Source of the DNA: Nocardioides terrigena
GTDB lineage: Bacteria > Actinomycetota > Actinomycetes > Propionibacteriales > Nocardioidaceae
Reading direction: 5' to 3'
Assembly (NCBI RefSeq): GCF_003047265.1
Contig: NZ_PZYY01000006.1
Coordinates: 186,001-250,000 of the forward strand
Length of the DNA: 64,000 nucleotides
Translations under genes and position numbers: made by a program
The notes under the pieces: model-generated
Database searches by the model: none
What the model was told of the DNA's origin: nothing
The model's input: the letters and a program-made list of their open reading frames with translations, nothing else
Shown here: piece after piece, positions 53,693 to 62,716 of the stretch
How positions within the stretch are numbered: position 1 is the first letter of the stretch
Layout: each line of letters starts with the position of its first letter

Positions 53693-54592
53693 ATGATCAC
53701 TGTCGAGTCACTGACCCGGAGGTACGCCGGCTTCACCGCCGTCGACGACGTCTCCTTCACCGCCCTGCCCGGTCGCGTCACCGGCTTCCTCGGCCCGAAC
53801 GGCGCCGGCAAGTCCACCACGATGCGCGTGATGGTCGGCCTCACCGTCCCGACGTCCGGCACCGCGACCATCAACGGAGAGCGTTTCGCCGACCTCCCCA
53901 ACCCCGGCCTCGAGGTGGGCGTGCTCCTGGACGCCTCCGCCCAGCACGCCGGGCGCACCGGACGCGAGATCCTCACGCTCGCCGCCGACACCATGGGTCT
54001 GCCCCGCCGCCGCGTCGACGAGATGCTCGAGCTCGTCAGCCTGACGCCGTCGGAGGCCAGGCGCTGCGTGCGCAACTACTCCCTCGGCATGCGGCAGCGA
54101 CTGGGCATCGGCACCGCGCTGCTGGGGAATCCCCGGGTGCTGATCCTCGACGAACCGGCCAACGGGCTCGACCCTGCCGGGATCCGGTGGATGCGCGACC
54201 TGCTCACGGGCTTCGCCAGCCAGGGCGGCACCGTCCTGTTGTCCTCGCACCTGCTGCACGAGATCGAGGTCATCGCCGACGACCTCGTCGTGATCGGGAA
54301 CGGCACGATCGTCGCGTCGGGCAGCAAGGAGGAGCTGCTGGCCGCAGCGGGCACGCTCGTCCGGTCGACCTCACCGCGCGACCTCGTGCACGCCCTCGAG
54401 CAGGCCGGGATCCCCAGCACGCTCGCCGGGGACGGCTCGGTCCGCACGGACGCCGCCTCCGATCGGGTCGGGGCCGTGGCCCTGGCAGCGGGCATCGCCC
54501 TCACCGAGCTCCGGTCCGCCGAGGGCGCCGGGCTCGAAGACATGTTCCTGTCCCTCACTGCCGACACCCAACGCGAAGGAGCTGCGGCATGA
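53693..54592 (+). CDS. ABC transporter ATP-binding protein
   Basis: 299 residues. Walker A GPNGAGKST (residues ~35-43), signature-like LGMRQRLGIGTALL, Walker B LILDEPANGLDP, switch His in SSHLLHE. The ~90-residue C-terminal extension resembles that of bacitracin/daunorubicin-resistance type ABC proteins. ATG 53693 is chosen as the family start; the longer frame runs back over the promoter. Its stop overlaps the permease start by four bases (ATGA). Likely exporter for a lipid, peptide or drug, controlled by the divergent two-component system. Confidence 0.93.
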   Translation: MITVESLTRRYAGFTAVDDVSFTALPGRVTGFLGPNGAGKSTTMRVMVGLTVPTSGTATINGERFADLPNPGLEVGVLLDASAQHAGRTGREILTLAADTMGLPRRRVDEMLELVSLTPSEARRCVRNYSLGMRQRLGIGTALLGNPRVLILDEPANGLDPAGIRWMRDLLTGFASQGGTVLLSSHLLHEIEVIADDLVVIGNGTIVASGSKEELLAAAGTLVRSTSPRDLVHALEQAGIPSTLAGDGSVRTDAASDRVGAVALAAGIALTELRSAEGAGLEDMFLSLTADTQREGAAA

Positions 54593-55401
54593 CCGCCACG
54601 ACCACCTCTCCCGACACCATCGGGGCAACGCCGGCCCGACGGACCGTCCGTCCCATCCCGACCGCCCGGCTCGTCACGATCGAGCTCCGCAAGATGTTCG
54701 ACACCCGCTCCGGCTTCTGGATGCTCGTCAGCATCGGTGTCCTGTCGGTCGTCGCGACCGGGGCGGTGCTCGTCTTCGCCCCGGACAACGAGATCGCCTA
54801 CGGGAACTTCGCCGCGGCGATCGGCTTCCCGATGTCGGTGATCCTGCCGATGATCGCGATCCTGGGCGTCACCAGTGAGTGGAGCCAGCGCAGCGGGCTC
54901 ACGACGTTCACCCTCGTGCCGAGCCGCGGCCGCGTCATCGGGGCCAAGGCGCTGGCGACCGTCGTTGTCGGGGTCGTCTCGATGGCCGTCGCGTTCGCCG
55001 TCGGTGCGGTCGGCAACCTGCTCGGGTCCACGATCACGGGCCTCGACACGGTCTGGGACGTCTCCCTCGCAGCCGCGGCGCAGATCGTCCTGGGGAACCT
55101 GGTCGGCATGGCCATCGGCTTCACGCTCGGTGTAGTCCTGCGCAGCTCCGCCGCAGCGATCGTGGGCTACTTCGTCGTCTCCCTGGTCCTGCCGGGCATC
55201 CTCGCCCTGCTCGCCCAGGTGCGCCCGTGGTTCGCCGACCTCCAGCCGTGGATCGACTGGAACTACACGCAGGTCGCACTCTTCGAGAACGACACGGACA
55301 CGGCGAGGGAGTGGGCGATGCTGGCCTCGACCACCGGCATCTGGATCGCGCTCCCGCTGGTCGTCGGACTGCTCTTCCTGCGCCGCTCGGAGGTCAAGTA
55401 G
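54589..55401 (+). CDS. ABC-2 type permease
   Basis: 270 residues with six hydrophobic helices after an N-terminal segment that carries LVTIELRKMFDTRSGFWML, common to ABC-2 permeases. A charged loop precedes helix 3 (SEWSQRSGLTTFTLVPSRGR). It starts within the stop of the ATPase gene and with it forms the minimal exporter. Convergent with a VOC-family gene. Confidence 0.9.
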   Translation: MTATTTSPDTIGATPARRTVRPIPTARLVTIELRKMFDTRSGFWMLVSIGVLSVVATGAVLVFAPDNEIAYGNFAAAIGFPMSVILPMIAILGVTSEWSQRSGLTTFTLVPSRGRVIGAKALATVVVGVVSMAVAFAVGAVGNLLGSTITGLDTVWDVSLAAAAQIVLGNLVGMAIGFTLGVVLRSSAAAIVGYFVVSLVLPGILALLAQVRPWFADLQPWIDWNYTQVALFENDTDTAREWAMLASTTGIWIALPLVVGLLFLRRSEVK

Positions 55402-55438
55402 TCGGACACGCAGCAGGCACCGGGCACGCGGCCGCCGG

Positions 55439-55834
55439 TCATCCGTCTCCCAGTGTGAAGAGCGTGAGCTGCATCCCGTCGGGCGCGGCCATGCGGGCGT
55501 TGCGGTCACCCCAAGGCGTGTCGACGGCGTCGGCGACAGGCGTGGCTCCGGCCTTGACGAGACTCGTGGCCGTGACGTCCGCGTCCGCCACCCGGAGCGC
55601 GAACCGGACCTTGCCGGAGACCCGCCGACCGACCTCGAGGTCGTCGACCATCGCGGCCTGCGAATCGTCGAAGAGCTCCAGCGTCGCGCGTCCGGCATCG
55701 AGCAGCAGCACCCGGCCCTGCTCGCTGCTCCAGTCGGCGATCTGCGGCAGGCCGAGCCCGTCGCGGTAGAGCTTCACGGCGGCGTCGAAGTCATCGACGG
55801 TGAGGGTGATCCGGAACTCCTGGACATCGTTCAT
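55439..55834 (-). CDS. VOC superfamily (glyoxalase-like) protein
   Basis: 131 residues, one vicinal-oxygen-chelate module pair: FRITLTVDDFDAAVKLYRDGL, LELFDDSQAAM, FALRVADADVTATSLVKAGAT, MAAPDGMQLTLF. His ligands of true glyoxalase I are not obvious. Function not assignable. ATG 55834; a start nine codons earlier is possible. Lone gene, convergent with the ABC permease. Confidence 0.85.
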   Translation of the reverse strand: MNDVQEFRITLTVDDFDAAVKLYRDGLGLPQIADWSSEQGRVLLLDAGRATLELFDDSQAAMVDDLEVGRRVSGKVRFALRVADADVTATSLVKAGATPVADAVDTPWGDRNARMAAPDGMQLTLFTLGDG

Positions 55835-55957
55835 GCCTCGATCCTCCGCCCTCAGGCGCACGTGAGGTCAAGGGCCACCGGTGATCGGCGAATTACACTA
55901 TTGATCTTCACTCATCGGCGTGGCGGGCTTGACTCAGGGCCCATACGATCGCTCATT

Positions 55958-57646
55958 GTGCAACAACAGCCTCATTGGTCACAGCCGTCACAGCGCCCCC
56001 GCGCGGAGCTGCGGGCGCTCCAGCGCGTCGTACGGCGTGCCGGGCGGGCGACCAAGTTGGCCACCGGCGCGCTCGCGCTCCTTTTGCTCGTCACGCCGAC
56101 CACCGTCGACAGGCTCAACCTGGCCACGTCGACCTACCTGTGCTCCGGGTACGCCGAGTGCCAGGCGGCCGGATACGGCCACGCCGGCTACCGCCAGGCG
56201 TCGAGCACGGCGTACTGGCGCATGTATGCCGGGCACAACTGCACCAACTACGTGGCCTACCGGCTGATCCAGTCCGGGATGCCGAACGCCCGGCCCTGGG
56301 ACGGCAGCGGCAACGCCTCGAACTGGGGCGTGGCGATGGCGAGCATCACCGACCAGACCCCCACTGTCGGATCCGTCGCCTGGTACAAGTCACACGCGAA
56401 TCCGGCAGGTGCCAACGGCCACGTCGCCATCGTGGAGCAGGTCATCTCCGACACCGAGATCATCGTCTCCGAGGACTACTGGGGTGGTGACTTCCACTGG
56501 CGGCGCGTCACCAAGTCCGGCGGGGGCTGGCCCACGGGGTTCATCCACTTCAACGACCGCGTGGTCGAGCCGACGACAGCTCCTGCCATCGTCGGATCTG
56601 CTGCGGTCGGTGCTCCGCTGGAGGTGGCCGCTGGCGCGTGGACGCCCACACCCACCAGCGTCACCGTCCGTTGGCTCGCCGACGGCGCCGCCATCCCCGG
56701 CGCCACCGCGCCCGGTTACGTGCCCACGCCCAGTGTCAAGGGCAAGACCCTCACCGCCGAGGTGACGGCAGAGCTGAGTGGCTACACCGCCGGAAGAGCA
56801 GTCCTCGCCACCGCCCCCGTTGCGCCCGGGTCGTTCCAGCCCACGGCACTGCCGACGATCCAAGGCGTTCCGGAAGCGGGCCAGACGTTGACCCTCACGA
56901 CCTCGTCGTGGTCGCCCCAACCCTCCAAGGTCACGACGCAGTGGTATGCCGACGGGATCGCTCTTCCCGGGGCCACCGGGGCGTCCCTCGTGCTCAGCCG
57001 GAAGCACATCGACAAGCCCATCAGCGCACGCACCACCGCACGCGCGAGCGGATACCGGAAGTACACCTCGACCGCGCCGGAGACCACCCCCGTCCTCGCC
57101 AAGCCCGTCGCGATCACCAGCCCGTCCCGTGTGAAGGGCACGCCCCAGGTGGGGCGCCGACTCGTCGTCCGGGGCGGGAGCGTCCGGCCCTCCGACGCGT
57201 CGGCCACCTACGCCTGGCTCCGGGACGGCCGACGCATCGCCAAGGCCACGAATGCCACCTACACGGTCCGGCGCGCGGACCTCGGCCGCAACCTGTCCGT
57301 CCAGATCACGCTGACTCGGCGCCACTACCGCAGCACCACGGAATCCGTGGCCGTCCCAACCCCCGTCACGACCGTTCCCGAGATCAAGGTGCGCACCGAC
57401 GCCACGCGGAAACGCGTCGCTGTGGACGTTCGCGTACGCGCTCCCGGAGCGTCGAAGCCGGATGGAGCGATGACGGTCAGCGTGGGAGGGCGCGCGGCCG
57501 AGATTCAGCTCGTCAGCGGGAAGGCGCGGGTCGTCGTACGCGGCGTCCGTCCGGGCAAGAAGCCGGTGGTCGTGCGCTATGCGGGAACCGATGTCGTACG
57601 TCCGGCTGTGGCGCGTGCGAGCATCAGGGTGCCGACGCGCCGCTAG
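55958..57646 (+). CDS. Secreted CHAP-domain protein with Ig-like repeats
   Basis: 562 residues. A hydrophobic segment near residues 36-52 (TGALALLLLVTPTTV) suggests export with a long basic leader. The CHAP amidase/endopeptidase module follows at ~70-200 with catalytic Cys95 in HNCTNYVAYRL and His in NGHVAIVEQV. After it come about four ~85-residue beta domains of similar pattern (GAPLEVAAGAWTPTPTSV, AGQTLTLTTSSWSPQPSKV, VGRRLVVRGGSVRPSDAS), as in Streptomyces-type cell-wall hydrolases with tandem bacterial Ig-like units. GTG 55958 is preferred. Probably cleaves peptidoglycan stem peptides. Confidence 0.85.
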   Translation: MQQQPHWSQPSQRPRAELRALQRVVRRAGRATKLATGALALLLLVTPTTVDRLNLATSTYLCSGYAECQAAGYGHAGYRQASSTAYWRMYAGHNCTNYVAYRLIQSGMPNARPWDGSGNASNWGVAMASITDQTPTVGSVAWYKSHANPAGANGHVAIVEQVISDTEIIVSEDYWGGDFHWRRVTKSGGGWPTGFIHFNDRVVEPTTAPAIVGSAAVGAPLEVAAGAWTPTPTSVTVRWLADGAAIPGATAPGYVPTPSVKGKTLTAEVTAELSGYTAGRAVLATAPVAPGSFQPTALPTIQGVPEAGQTLTLTTSSWSPQPSKVTTQWYADGIALPGATGASLVLSRKHIDKPISARTTARASGYRKYTSTAPETTPVLAKPVAITSPSRVKGTPQVGRRLVVRGGSVRPSDASATYAWLRDGRRIAKATNATYTVRRADLGRNLSVQITLTRRHYRSTTESVAVPTPVTTVPEIKVRTDATRKRVAVDVRVRAPGASKPDGAMTVSVGGRAAEIQLVSGKARVVVRGVRPGKKPVVVRYAGTDVVRPAVARASIRVPTRR

Positions 57647-57710
57647 ACGTGATGCCCAGGCAGGGTGGCGAAGCGCGCCCCGTGTTGGCACCTCCGCGCA
57701 GGATGGAGGC

Positions 57711-58877
57711 ATGAAGTCAGTGATCGTCGCCCTTGCCGGAGTCCTGGCTGCGGTCACCACAGCCTGCTCCGCAGACACTGCCGCCTCCGGAGACCTCGGG
57801 CCCGCGACAGGTGCGGGCGACCAGGGCTGGCCGTTCGCGGTGGAGGAGGTCGACCAGTTCGATGAGCCCTGGGCGATGGCGTTCCTGCCGGGCAGCGGTG
57901 ATCTGCTCGTCACCGAGCGCAACGGCACCCTGCACCTGCGTCACGCCGACAGCGGCGAGCGGGTCGAGGTCGAGGGCACGCCGGAGGTGGTCGACGCCGG
58001 GCAGGGCGGGCTCGGCGACGTACTGCCGGGGCCGACGTACGCCGAGGACGGGCTGGTCTACCTGAGCTGGGCCGAGGCGGGCGACGGGGGAGCAGGCGCC
58101 GCAGTGGGCCGTGCCCGCCTCGAGACGAGCGGTGACGACGCGAGCCTGGAGGACCTCGAGGTCATCTGGAGGCAGACGCCCAAGACGGACGGTGCGGGTC
58201 ACTTCAGCCATCGGCTCGCCTTCTCGCCCGACGGGGAGAACCTCTTCGTGTCCTCCGGCGACCGGCAGCTCGGGGACCCGGCCCAGGACACCACCAACAC
58301 ACTGGGCACGATCGTGCGCCTGACTCCCGGGGGCGAGCCGGCTCCGGGCAACCCGATGGCGGACGAGTCGGGAGCCAGGGCAGAGATCTGGAGCTGGGGC
58401 CACCGCAACCCGCTGGGCCTCGAGTTCGCCCCCGACGGGACGCTCTGGTCCTCGGAGATGGGCCCCGAGGGCGGTGACGAGCTCAACCTCATCGAGGCCG
58501 GCGCCAACTACGGGTGGCCCGAAGTCTCCGGCGGCAGCGACTACGGCGGCGGTGAGATCCCCGACCACGCGGACGGTGACGGGTACGCCGCACCGGCGAG
58601 GTCATGGACCCCGAGCATCTCGCCGGGAAGCCTGCTCATCTACGGCGGTGATCTCTTCGAGGACTGGCAGGGCGACGCGTTCCTCGGCGCCCTCTCGGGC
58701 GAGGCGCTGGTCCGCGTCGAACTCAACGGCAGGGCCGCAGGCGAGACTGAGGTCTTCGACATGGGCGAGCGGATCCGGGCGGTCGAAGAGGGACCCGACG
58801 GCGCGATCTGGCTCCTGGAGGACGAGGGCGCCGGGCGGCTGCTGCGGCTCACGCCGTCCTCCGCGTCGTCCTCCTGA
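57711..58877 (+). CDS. PQQ-dependent sugar dehydrogenase-like lipoprotein (beta-propeller)
   Basis: 388 residues. N-terminal signal with a lipobox-like VTTAC at residues ~16-20 gives a probable lipoprotein. The body is a soluble-glucose-dehydrogenase-type propeller: EPWAMAFLPGSGDLLVTER, GLGDVLPGPTYAEDG, AGHFSHRLAFSPDGENLFVS, GHRNPLGLEFAPDGTLWSSE, GPEGGDELNLIEAGANYGWP. The family oxidises aldoses with PQQ. GGATGGAGG precedes ATG 57711; the open frame further upstream overlaps the CHAP gene. Confidence 0.9.
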   Translation: MKSVIVALAGVLAAVTTACSADTAASGDLGPATGAGDQGWPFAVEEVDQFDEPWAMAFLPGSGDLLVTERNGTLHLRHADSGERVEVEGTPEVVDAGQGGLGDVLPGPTYAEDGLVYLSWAEAGDGGAGAAVGRARLETSGDDASLEDLEVIWRQTPKTDGAGHFSHRLAFSPDGENLFVSSGDRQLGDPAQDTTNTLGTIVRLTPGGEPAPGNPMADESGARAEIWSWGHRNPLGLEFAPDGTLWSSEMGPEGGDELNLIEAGANYGWPEVSGGSDYGGGEIPDHADGDGYAAPARSWTPSISPGSLLIYGGDLFEDWQGDAFLGALSGEALVRVELNGRAAGETEVFDMGERIRAVEEGPDGAIWLLEDEGAGRLLRLTPSSASSS

Positions 58878-58925
58878 CGAGCTCAACGGTCGTGCTCGAG
58901 ACCGTCGGTCACGACCATCGCAGGA

Positions 58926-59438
58926 TCAAGCGCCGGCCCCGGCGGTGTCGCGCGGCTCGAACACGACCACGGCGGTCTCCGTTGGTCGCAGCGCGGCGTA
59001 GGCGTCGAGGTTGTCGTCGATCTCGGCCCAGCGGGACCACAACCGCTCGCGCTCCTCTCCCTGTGCGCGGTGCGCGCGGACTTGTCGTGATCCGTCGCGA
59101 GTCTGGGCGATCGCGTCGGGATGATCCTTCAGGTTCAACCACCAGGCGGGTTCGGCGGCACCCCACCCGTTCATCGCCATCGTGACCAGGTTGCGGTCGT
59201 CCTCGAAGTAGCCGACGACGACCTGCCGGGGTCTTCCGGTCCTTCGGCCCGTCGTGGTGAGCCGCATCGCGCCCCAGCGGCCCGGTCTTGGCCGCCACAG
59301 ACCCAAGCGGCCGCGGGTCACGCGCAGCAGCGCGCGATGGCCATGCCAGAAGACCACCATGAACCAACGCGGGGGCAGTCCCGCCCGCCGACTCCGCGTC
59401 ACCGCCGCCCTCGCATCACGATCCCTGGACACAGTCAC
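58926..59438 (-). CDS. Ddn-like deazaflavin-dependent nitroreductase family protein
   Basis: About 170 residues. RLTTTGRRTGRPRQVVVGYF, of which TTGRRTGRPR is diagnostic, and the MAMNGWGAAEPAWWLNLKDHPDA block identify the F420-dependent Ddn/nitroreductase split-barrel family. GTG 59438 and GTG 59402 both have GAGGG upstream; the latter has the better five-base spacing. The open frame to 59657 runs through an antisense VOC remnant. Likely a quinone or nitro reductase. Confidence 0.85.
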   Translation of the reverse strand: MTVSRDRDARAAVTRSRRAGLPPRWFMVVFWHGHRALLRVTRGRLGLWRPRPGRWGAMRLTTTGRRTGRPRQVVVGYFEDDRNLVTMAMNGWGAAEPAWWLNLKDHPDAIAQTRDGSRQVRAHRAQGEERERLWSRWAEIDDNLDAYAALRPTETAVVVFEPRDTAGAGA

Positions 59439-59546
59439 AGCATGACCCTCGGGTGTGAGACCCACCAGGGTCGGAGGTCCGGAGGGCGGGTCCACACGGA
59501 GAGCACGACCTGGGGGAGTGCGTCTCGCTGGACTGAGCCTCGCCAG

Positions 59547-59685
59547 GTCCGGTACCGCCAAGCACAGGAGCGTGGCTACGAGATCGTGCATACCCTCCAC
59601 CGAGGCATGGGGCGCGACTCGCTTCTTCGTCCGCTCTCCCGATGGCAACGTGCTCAACGTCGTTCAGCAGCACGCACGCCGGCCC
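59547..59685 (+). pseudogene. Frameshifted remnant of a VOC-family gene
   Basis: One frame reads YRQAQERGYEIVH and a different frame continues TEAWGATRFFVRSPDGNVL then NVVQQHA, which together are the last third of a typical VOC/glyoxalase protein. The frame switch is around 59600. No intact N-terminal part exists upstream. Confidence 0.7.
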
Positions 59686-59686
59686 T

Positions 59687-60097
59687 GGTCACGAGGCGCT
59701 CGAGGAAGACCACGCCGCTGTCGAAGTCGCGCTCGGCCTCGTCGCGTGTGCGCTGGTAGGCGTCCTCGAGATCGGCCGCGGAGTCGACCCGGCGGATGCC
59801 GCGACCGCCGCCGCCGGCAGTGGCCTTGAGCATGAGCGGGTAGCCGACGCGGTCGGCCGCGGCGAATCCGTCCTCGAGGGTCTCGACGGCGCCGCCGCTC
59901 CACGGCGCGACCGGCACGCCGACCTCCCTTGCGAGCAGCTTGGAGCCGATCTTGTCACCGAGCCGACGCATCGCCTCGGCGCTCGGGCCGATGAAGGTGA
60001 TGCCGAGGCGATCGCACAGGTCCGCGAACGCAGGGTCCTCGGCGACGAAGCCCCGGCCGACCCGGACCGCGTCGGCCGCGCACTCGACCAGCACGCG
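59687..60097 (-). pseudogene. Internal fragment of a biotin carboxylase gene
   Basis: Reads ERVLVECAADAVRVGRGF and then FVAEDPAFADLCDRLG, FIGPSAEAMRRLGDKIGSKL, GYPLMLKATAGGGGRGIR and VVFLERLVT, a continuous stretch of about 137 residues of an acetyl/propionyl-CoA carboxylase alpha-type protein (roughly residues 75-210). The homology ends abruptly at LVT, and a stop follows ten unrelated residues later. Upstream the frame stays open but is not homologous. No start or downstream domains; a truncated gene. Confidence 0.8.
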
Positions 60098-60370
60098 CTC
60101 GGCGAGCATCAACCCGAGCCGGGACACCCCTCCAGCCACGGCCGCCACGCGCGGGTGGGGGAAGTCCGGCGCGGATGGGCCGTTGCAACAGCCCACCCGC
60201 GCGGCAGTCACCGCGGGAGCGGTGACTCCTGCAGGGGAGTCCTCAAAAGGCCGGATACTGATCGGTCACTTCTCCACCGCGCCCCGAATCTCGGGCAGCA
60301 GTGACCTCACCTCTGAGACAGTCTCGCGACGACGACTCCGTGAGTGGGCCGTCGGGTCCGGAGCCCCAGG

Positions 60371-60604
60371 ATGTACACCCGAGTGGCGATCGTGAATCGT
60401 GGCGAGGCAGAGATGAGGCTGATCCACGCCGTCCGCGACCTCAACCCGCAGGGCGGTGAGGACCCAGCGGTGCACCGATCCGTGCGATCGCGCTGCACAC
60501 CGACGAGGAACGTACGGCGATGTTCGCGCGGGAGGCCGACGAAGCCTTTGCGCTGGGCTCTGCCTCGGCTCGCCCCTACATCGACCTGGCGGTCCTCGCG
60601 CTGG
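60371..60604 (+). pseudogene. 5' fragment of a biotin carboxylase gene, frameshifted
   Basis: Begins MYTRVAIVNRGEAEMRLIH and AVRDLNPQGG, the N-terminus of an acyl-CoA carboxylase biotin-carboxylase subunit. After a frame change near 60465-60480 it continues IALHTDEERTAMFAREADEA and FALGSASARPYIDLAVL, then ends. This matches roughly residues 1-75, exactly the part that would precede the fragment at 59687-60097 on the opposite strand. Confidence 0.8.
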
Positions 60605-60710
60605 GACTCGATGACCCACTCACGTCGCCTCGATGGCACGGCCACGGGAGGGGAGTCTTAGTACCATCGGACACCTGTCGAACGTCGGATCGCGACACTA
60701 GCTTGCTGAC

Positions 60711-61574
60711 ATGCGAACACTCAGAGCCCTCACCGTTCTCGTAGCTTCGGGTATGGCCGCCACCGTCATCACCGCTCCGGCTCTCGGAGCCGTCCCAGCA
60801 GGCTGCGCGCCAGACGCGTGGGAGCCCGACGGCGACTTCGACTTCTCCGCGAGCATTGCCGCGCCGGTGACGGTCGGCGGCACGGTGACGCGGGCGATCT
60901 GCCAAGCACCGAACCCGTTCCCGCGCACCAGTGCGGGCCGGGACTACGACTTCTTCAGGTTCACCGCGACGGGCGGGAAGACCTATACCGGGGAGATCGC
61001 CGCCGCGGGCCCAGCGCTCGGCCTCGGTGTGCAAGGGGGTCTCCAGATCGGCGGCCTCTACCGGGTGAACCCCGACGGCTCCGGTACGTCGATCAACAGC
61101 GTGACGATGGCCAACAGCTTTGAGCGGTTCACGACTGACGTGCTACCTGCCGGCGAGTACGGGTTCCTGACGTACACCGCCGACAACCAGGTCTATCCCG
61201 GCAACATCCTCGACATCAGGACGGTCTCTGGCGCGGACGGCGCCTACACCGTCAAGGTCTTGGAATCCGCAGTCGCCGTGCCGACGGTCGCGGCGGTCAC
61301 CCTGCGGTCGACCTCGGTGAAGTACGGGTCGACTGTCGCGGGCACCATCACCATGAGTGGTCCTGCCCCGGAGGGGGGCATGTTCCTCTTCAGCGAGTCG
61401 AGCTCGCGTCTGACTGCCAATCCCAGCTCCGCCTACCTTGCCGAAGGCGCCAGCAGTGTGGGCTTCGCGGTCACCACGACCCGTCAGCGCCCGAGCCGCA
61501 ACACCCGGGTGACCATCTCCTACAACACGACAACAGGCACACCGAAGTCGGTCGTCCTGACCGTTACGCGCTAG
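60711..61574 (+). CDS. Secreted protein of unknown function
   Basis: 287 residues. Clear signal peptide: MRTLRAL, hydrophobic core to about residue 25, cleavage near APALGA. The mature part is beta-rich with two Cys (GCAPDAW, AICQAPN), a jelly-roll-like block (RDYDFFRFTATGGKTYTGEI) and a C-terminal Ig-like unit (TSVKYGSTVAGTITMSGPAP). No membrane anchor or catalytic motif is recognised. Slightly lower GC than its neighbours. A terminator hairpin follows 49 bases after the stop. Confidence 0.8.
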   Translation: MRTLRALTVLVASGMAATVITAPALGAVPAGCAPDAWEPDGDFDFSASIAAPVTVGGTVTRAICQAPNPFPRTSAGRDYDFFRFTATGGKTYTGEIAAAGPALGLGVQGGLQIGGLYRVNPDGSGTSINSVTMANSFERFTTDVLPAGEYGFLTYTADNQVYPGNILDIRTVSGADGAYTVKVLESAVAVPTVAAVTLRSTSVKYGSTVAGTITMSGPAPEGGMFLFSESSSRLTANPSSAYLAEGASSVGFAVTTTRQRPSRNTRVTISYNTTTGTPKSVVLTVTR

Positions 61575-61623
61575 CAACCTTTCGCTGCGATTCGGGCGCG
61601 GCGGCACCTGATCGGCCGACGAG

Positions 61624-61663
61624 AACGGCCCTTGGCCTACGTTTGGGCAGGTCAAGGGCCGTT
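61624..61663 (+). terminator. Terminator hairpin after the secreted protein gene
   Basis: AACGGCCCTTGGCCT, ten-base loop, AGGTCAAGGGCCGTT: 15-bp stem in which all pairs are canonical except one G-T. Followed by GTCG without a T-run. Confidence 0.8.
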
Positions 61664-62144
61664 GTCGTGATCCACGAGATCCTAGATGTCGTAGTACTGA
61701 CTGACTGACCCATGCTGACCTGCGCAAACGTCGGAGTTGAGGAACTATTTGTACCACGCTTGTAACGAGTCATGACCTGGACGCAGCCCCGCGGAGTGGG
61801 CATTGCTAGCCAACTCTGCCGCTTATTGGAGTCCCTGGGCGAATCGCCCCCTGTGACGTCGCCAGGCACAACGCCCTTCAACACCTCCGACGCCAAGCGG
61901 CTTGATACAGGGCCGCTGATGCCCGATAGCTTTCGCTCGGAGACGACAGGGTCTGCGAGGGGTCACAAGGTCACGTGAGACAGCACAGCGACCGGCCGCG
62001 GACAATGAGCGACAAGGCCGCCGGGCGGGGAACTCACAGCGCTCAAGGCTGACCCGGCAAACGTGGCGACCCGGTCGCAGGCTGGGTGACGTGCGCTCGT
62101 GTGCGGCTGGTGCCGCCCGCGATGCTTCAGGCATTCAGGGAAGG
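61664..62144. other. Gene-poor spacer of about 480 bases
   Basis: No open frame with coding character on either strand. Contains ACTGACTGACTGAC (61696-61709), a small tetranucleotide repeat. Base composition is somewhat less GC-rich than the surroundings. It could be decayed sequence or an old insertion scar; I see no recognisable element. Confidence 0.6.
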
Positions 62145-62603
62145 TCAGAGGCGTAGCGGACGGATCGGGGCGAAGACCAACGAGGGGTCGGCGAGCCATT
62201 CCTCGGTCGGGATCACGTCGACGTAGAGCTCGATCTCGTGCCCATCGGGGTCGGCGATGTAGAGCGAGTGGGTGATCGTGTGGTCGCTGGCGCCCTTGAT
62301 GTCTACTCCGTGCTCGGTGAGGTGGTGCACGACCTCGCGCAGCTCGTCGTCGCTGTCGCCGACTTTCAGGCCGAAGTGGTACAGGCCCAGCCGGGGTCCC
62401 GGGGGCATCGCCGCCGCGGCGGAGCCCACCTCGATGAGCAACAGCTCGTGGTGAGTACGGCCGGAGGAGAACGCCGCCGCGGGGACCGGCAGTGGCACCT
62501 CCCCGCGGACCTCATCCCAGCCGAGCACGTCTCGGTAGAACCGCCGTGAGCGCTCCAGGTCCCGGACGTAGAGCACCAGGTGGCCAAGCTCGTGGATGCG
62601 CAT
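62145..62603 (-). CDS. VOC-family dioxygenase-like protein
   Basis: 152 residues. LGHLVLYVRDLERSRRFYRDVLGW, GLYHFGLKVGDSDDEL and LYIADPDGHEIELYVDV match catechol-2,3-dioxygenase-like/glyoxalase proteins; metal ligands would be His8, His in LYHFGLKV and Glu in EIELYV. The product may bind a metal and act on a small ring or thioester, substrate unknown. ATG 62603. Confidence 0.88.
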   Translation of the reverse strand: MRIHELGHLVLYVRDLERSRRFYRDVLGWDEVRGEVPLPVPAAAFSSGRTHHELLLIEVGSAAAAMPPGPRLGLYHFGLKVGDSDDELREVVHHLTEHGVDIKGASDHTITHSLYIADPDGHEIELYVDVIPTEEWLADPSLVFAPIRPLRL

Positions 62604-62716
62604 GATGGTCGACTCCGATCTTCGTTCGGGCTGGGCCTAAGCCAGCTTCGTTCGGCTGGGCGCGGGCCCGACCGGCCCGGATGCCGGGCACACCGGTCCT
62701 CTGTCATGATGACCGG

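Noticed and set aside
61696..61709. ACTGACTGACTGAC microrepeat
   Set aside because: Only three and a half units; no flanking duplication or gene to suggest an attachment site or CRISPR-like repeat.
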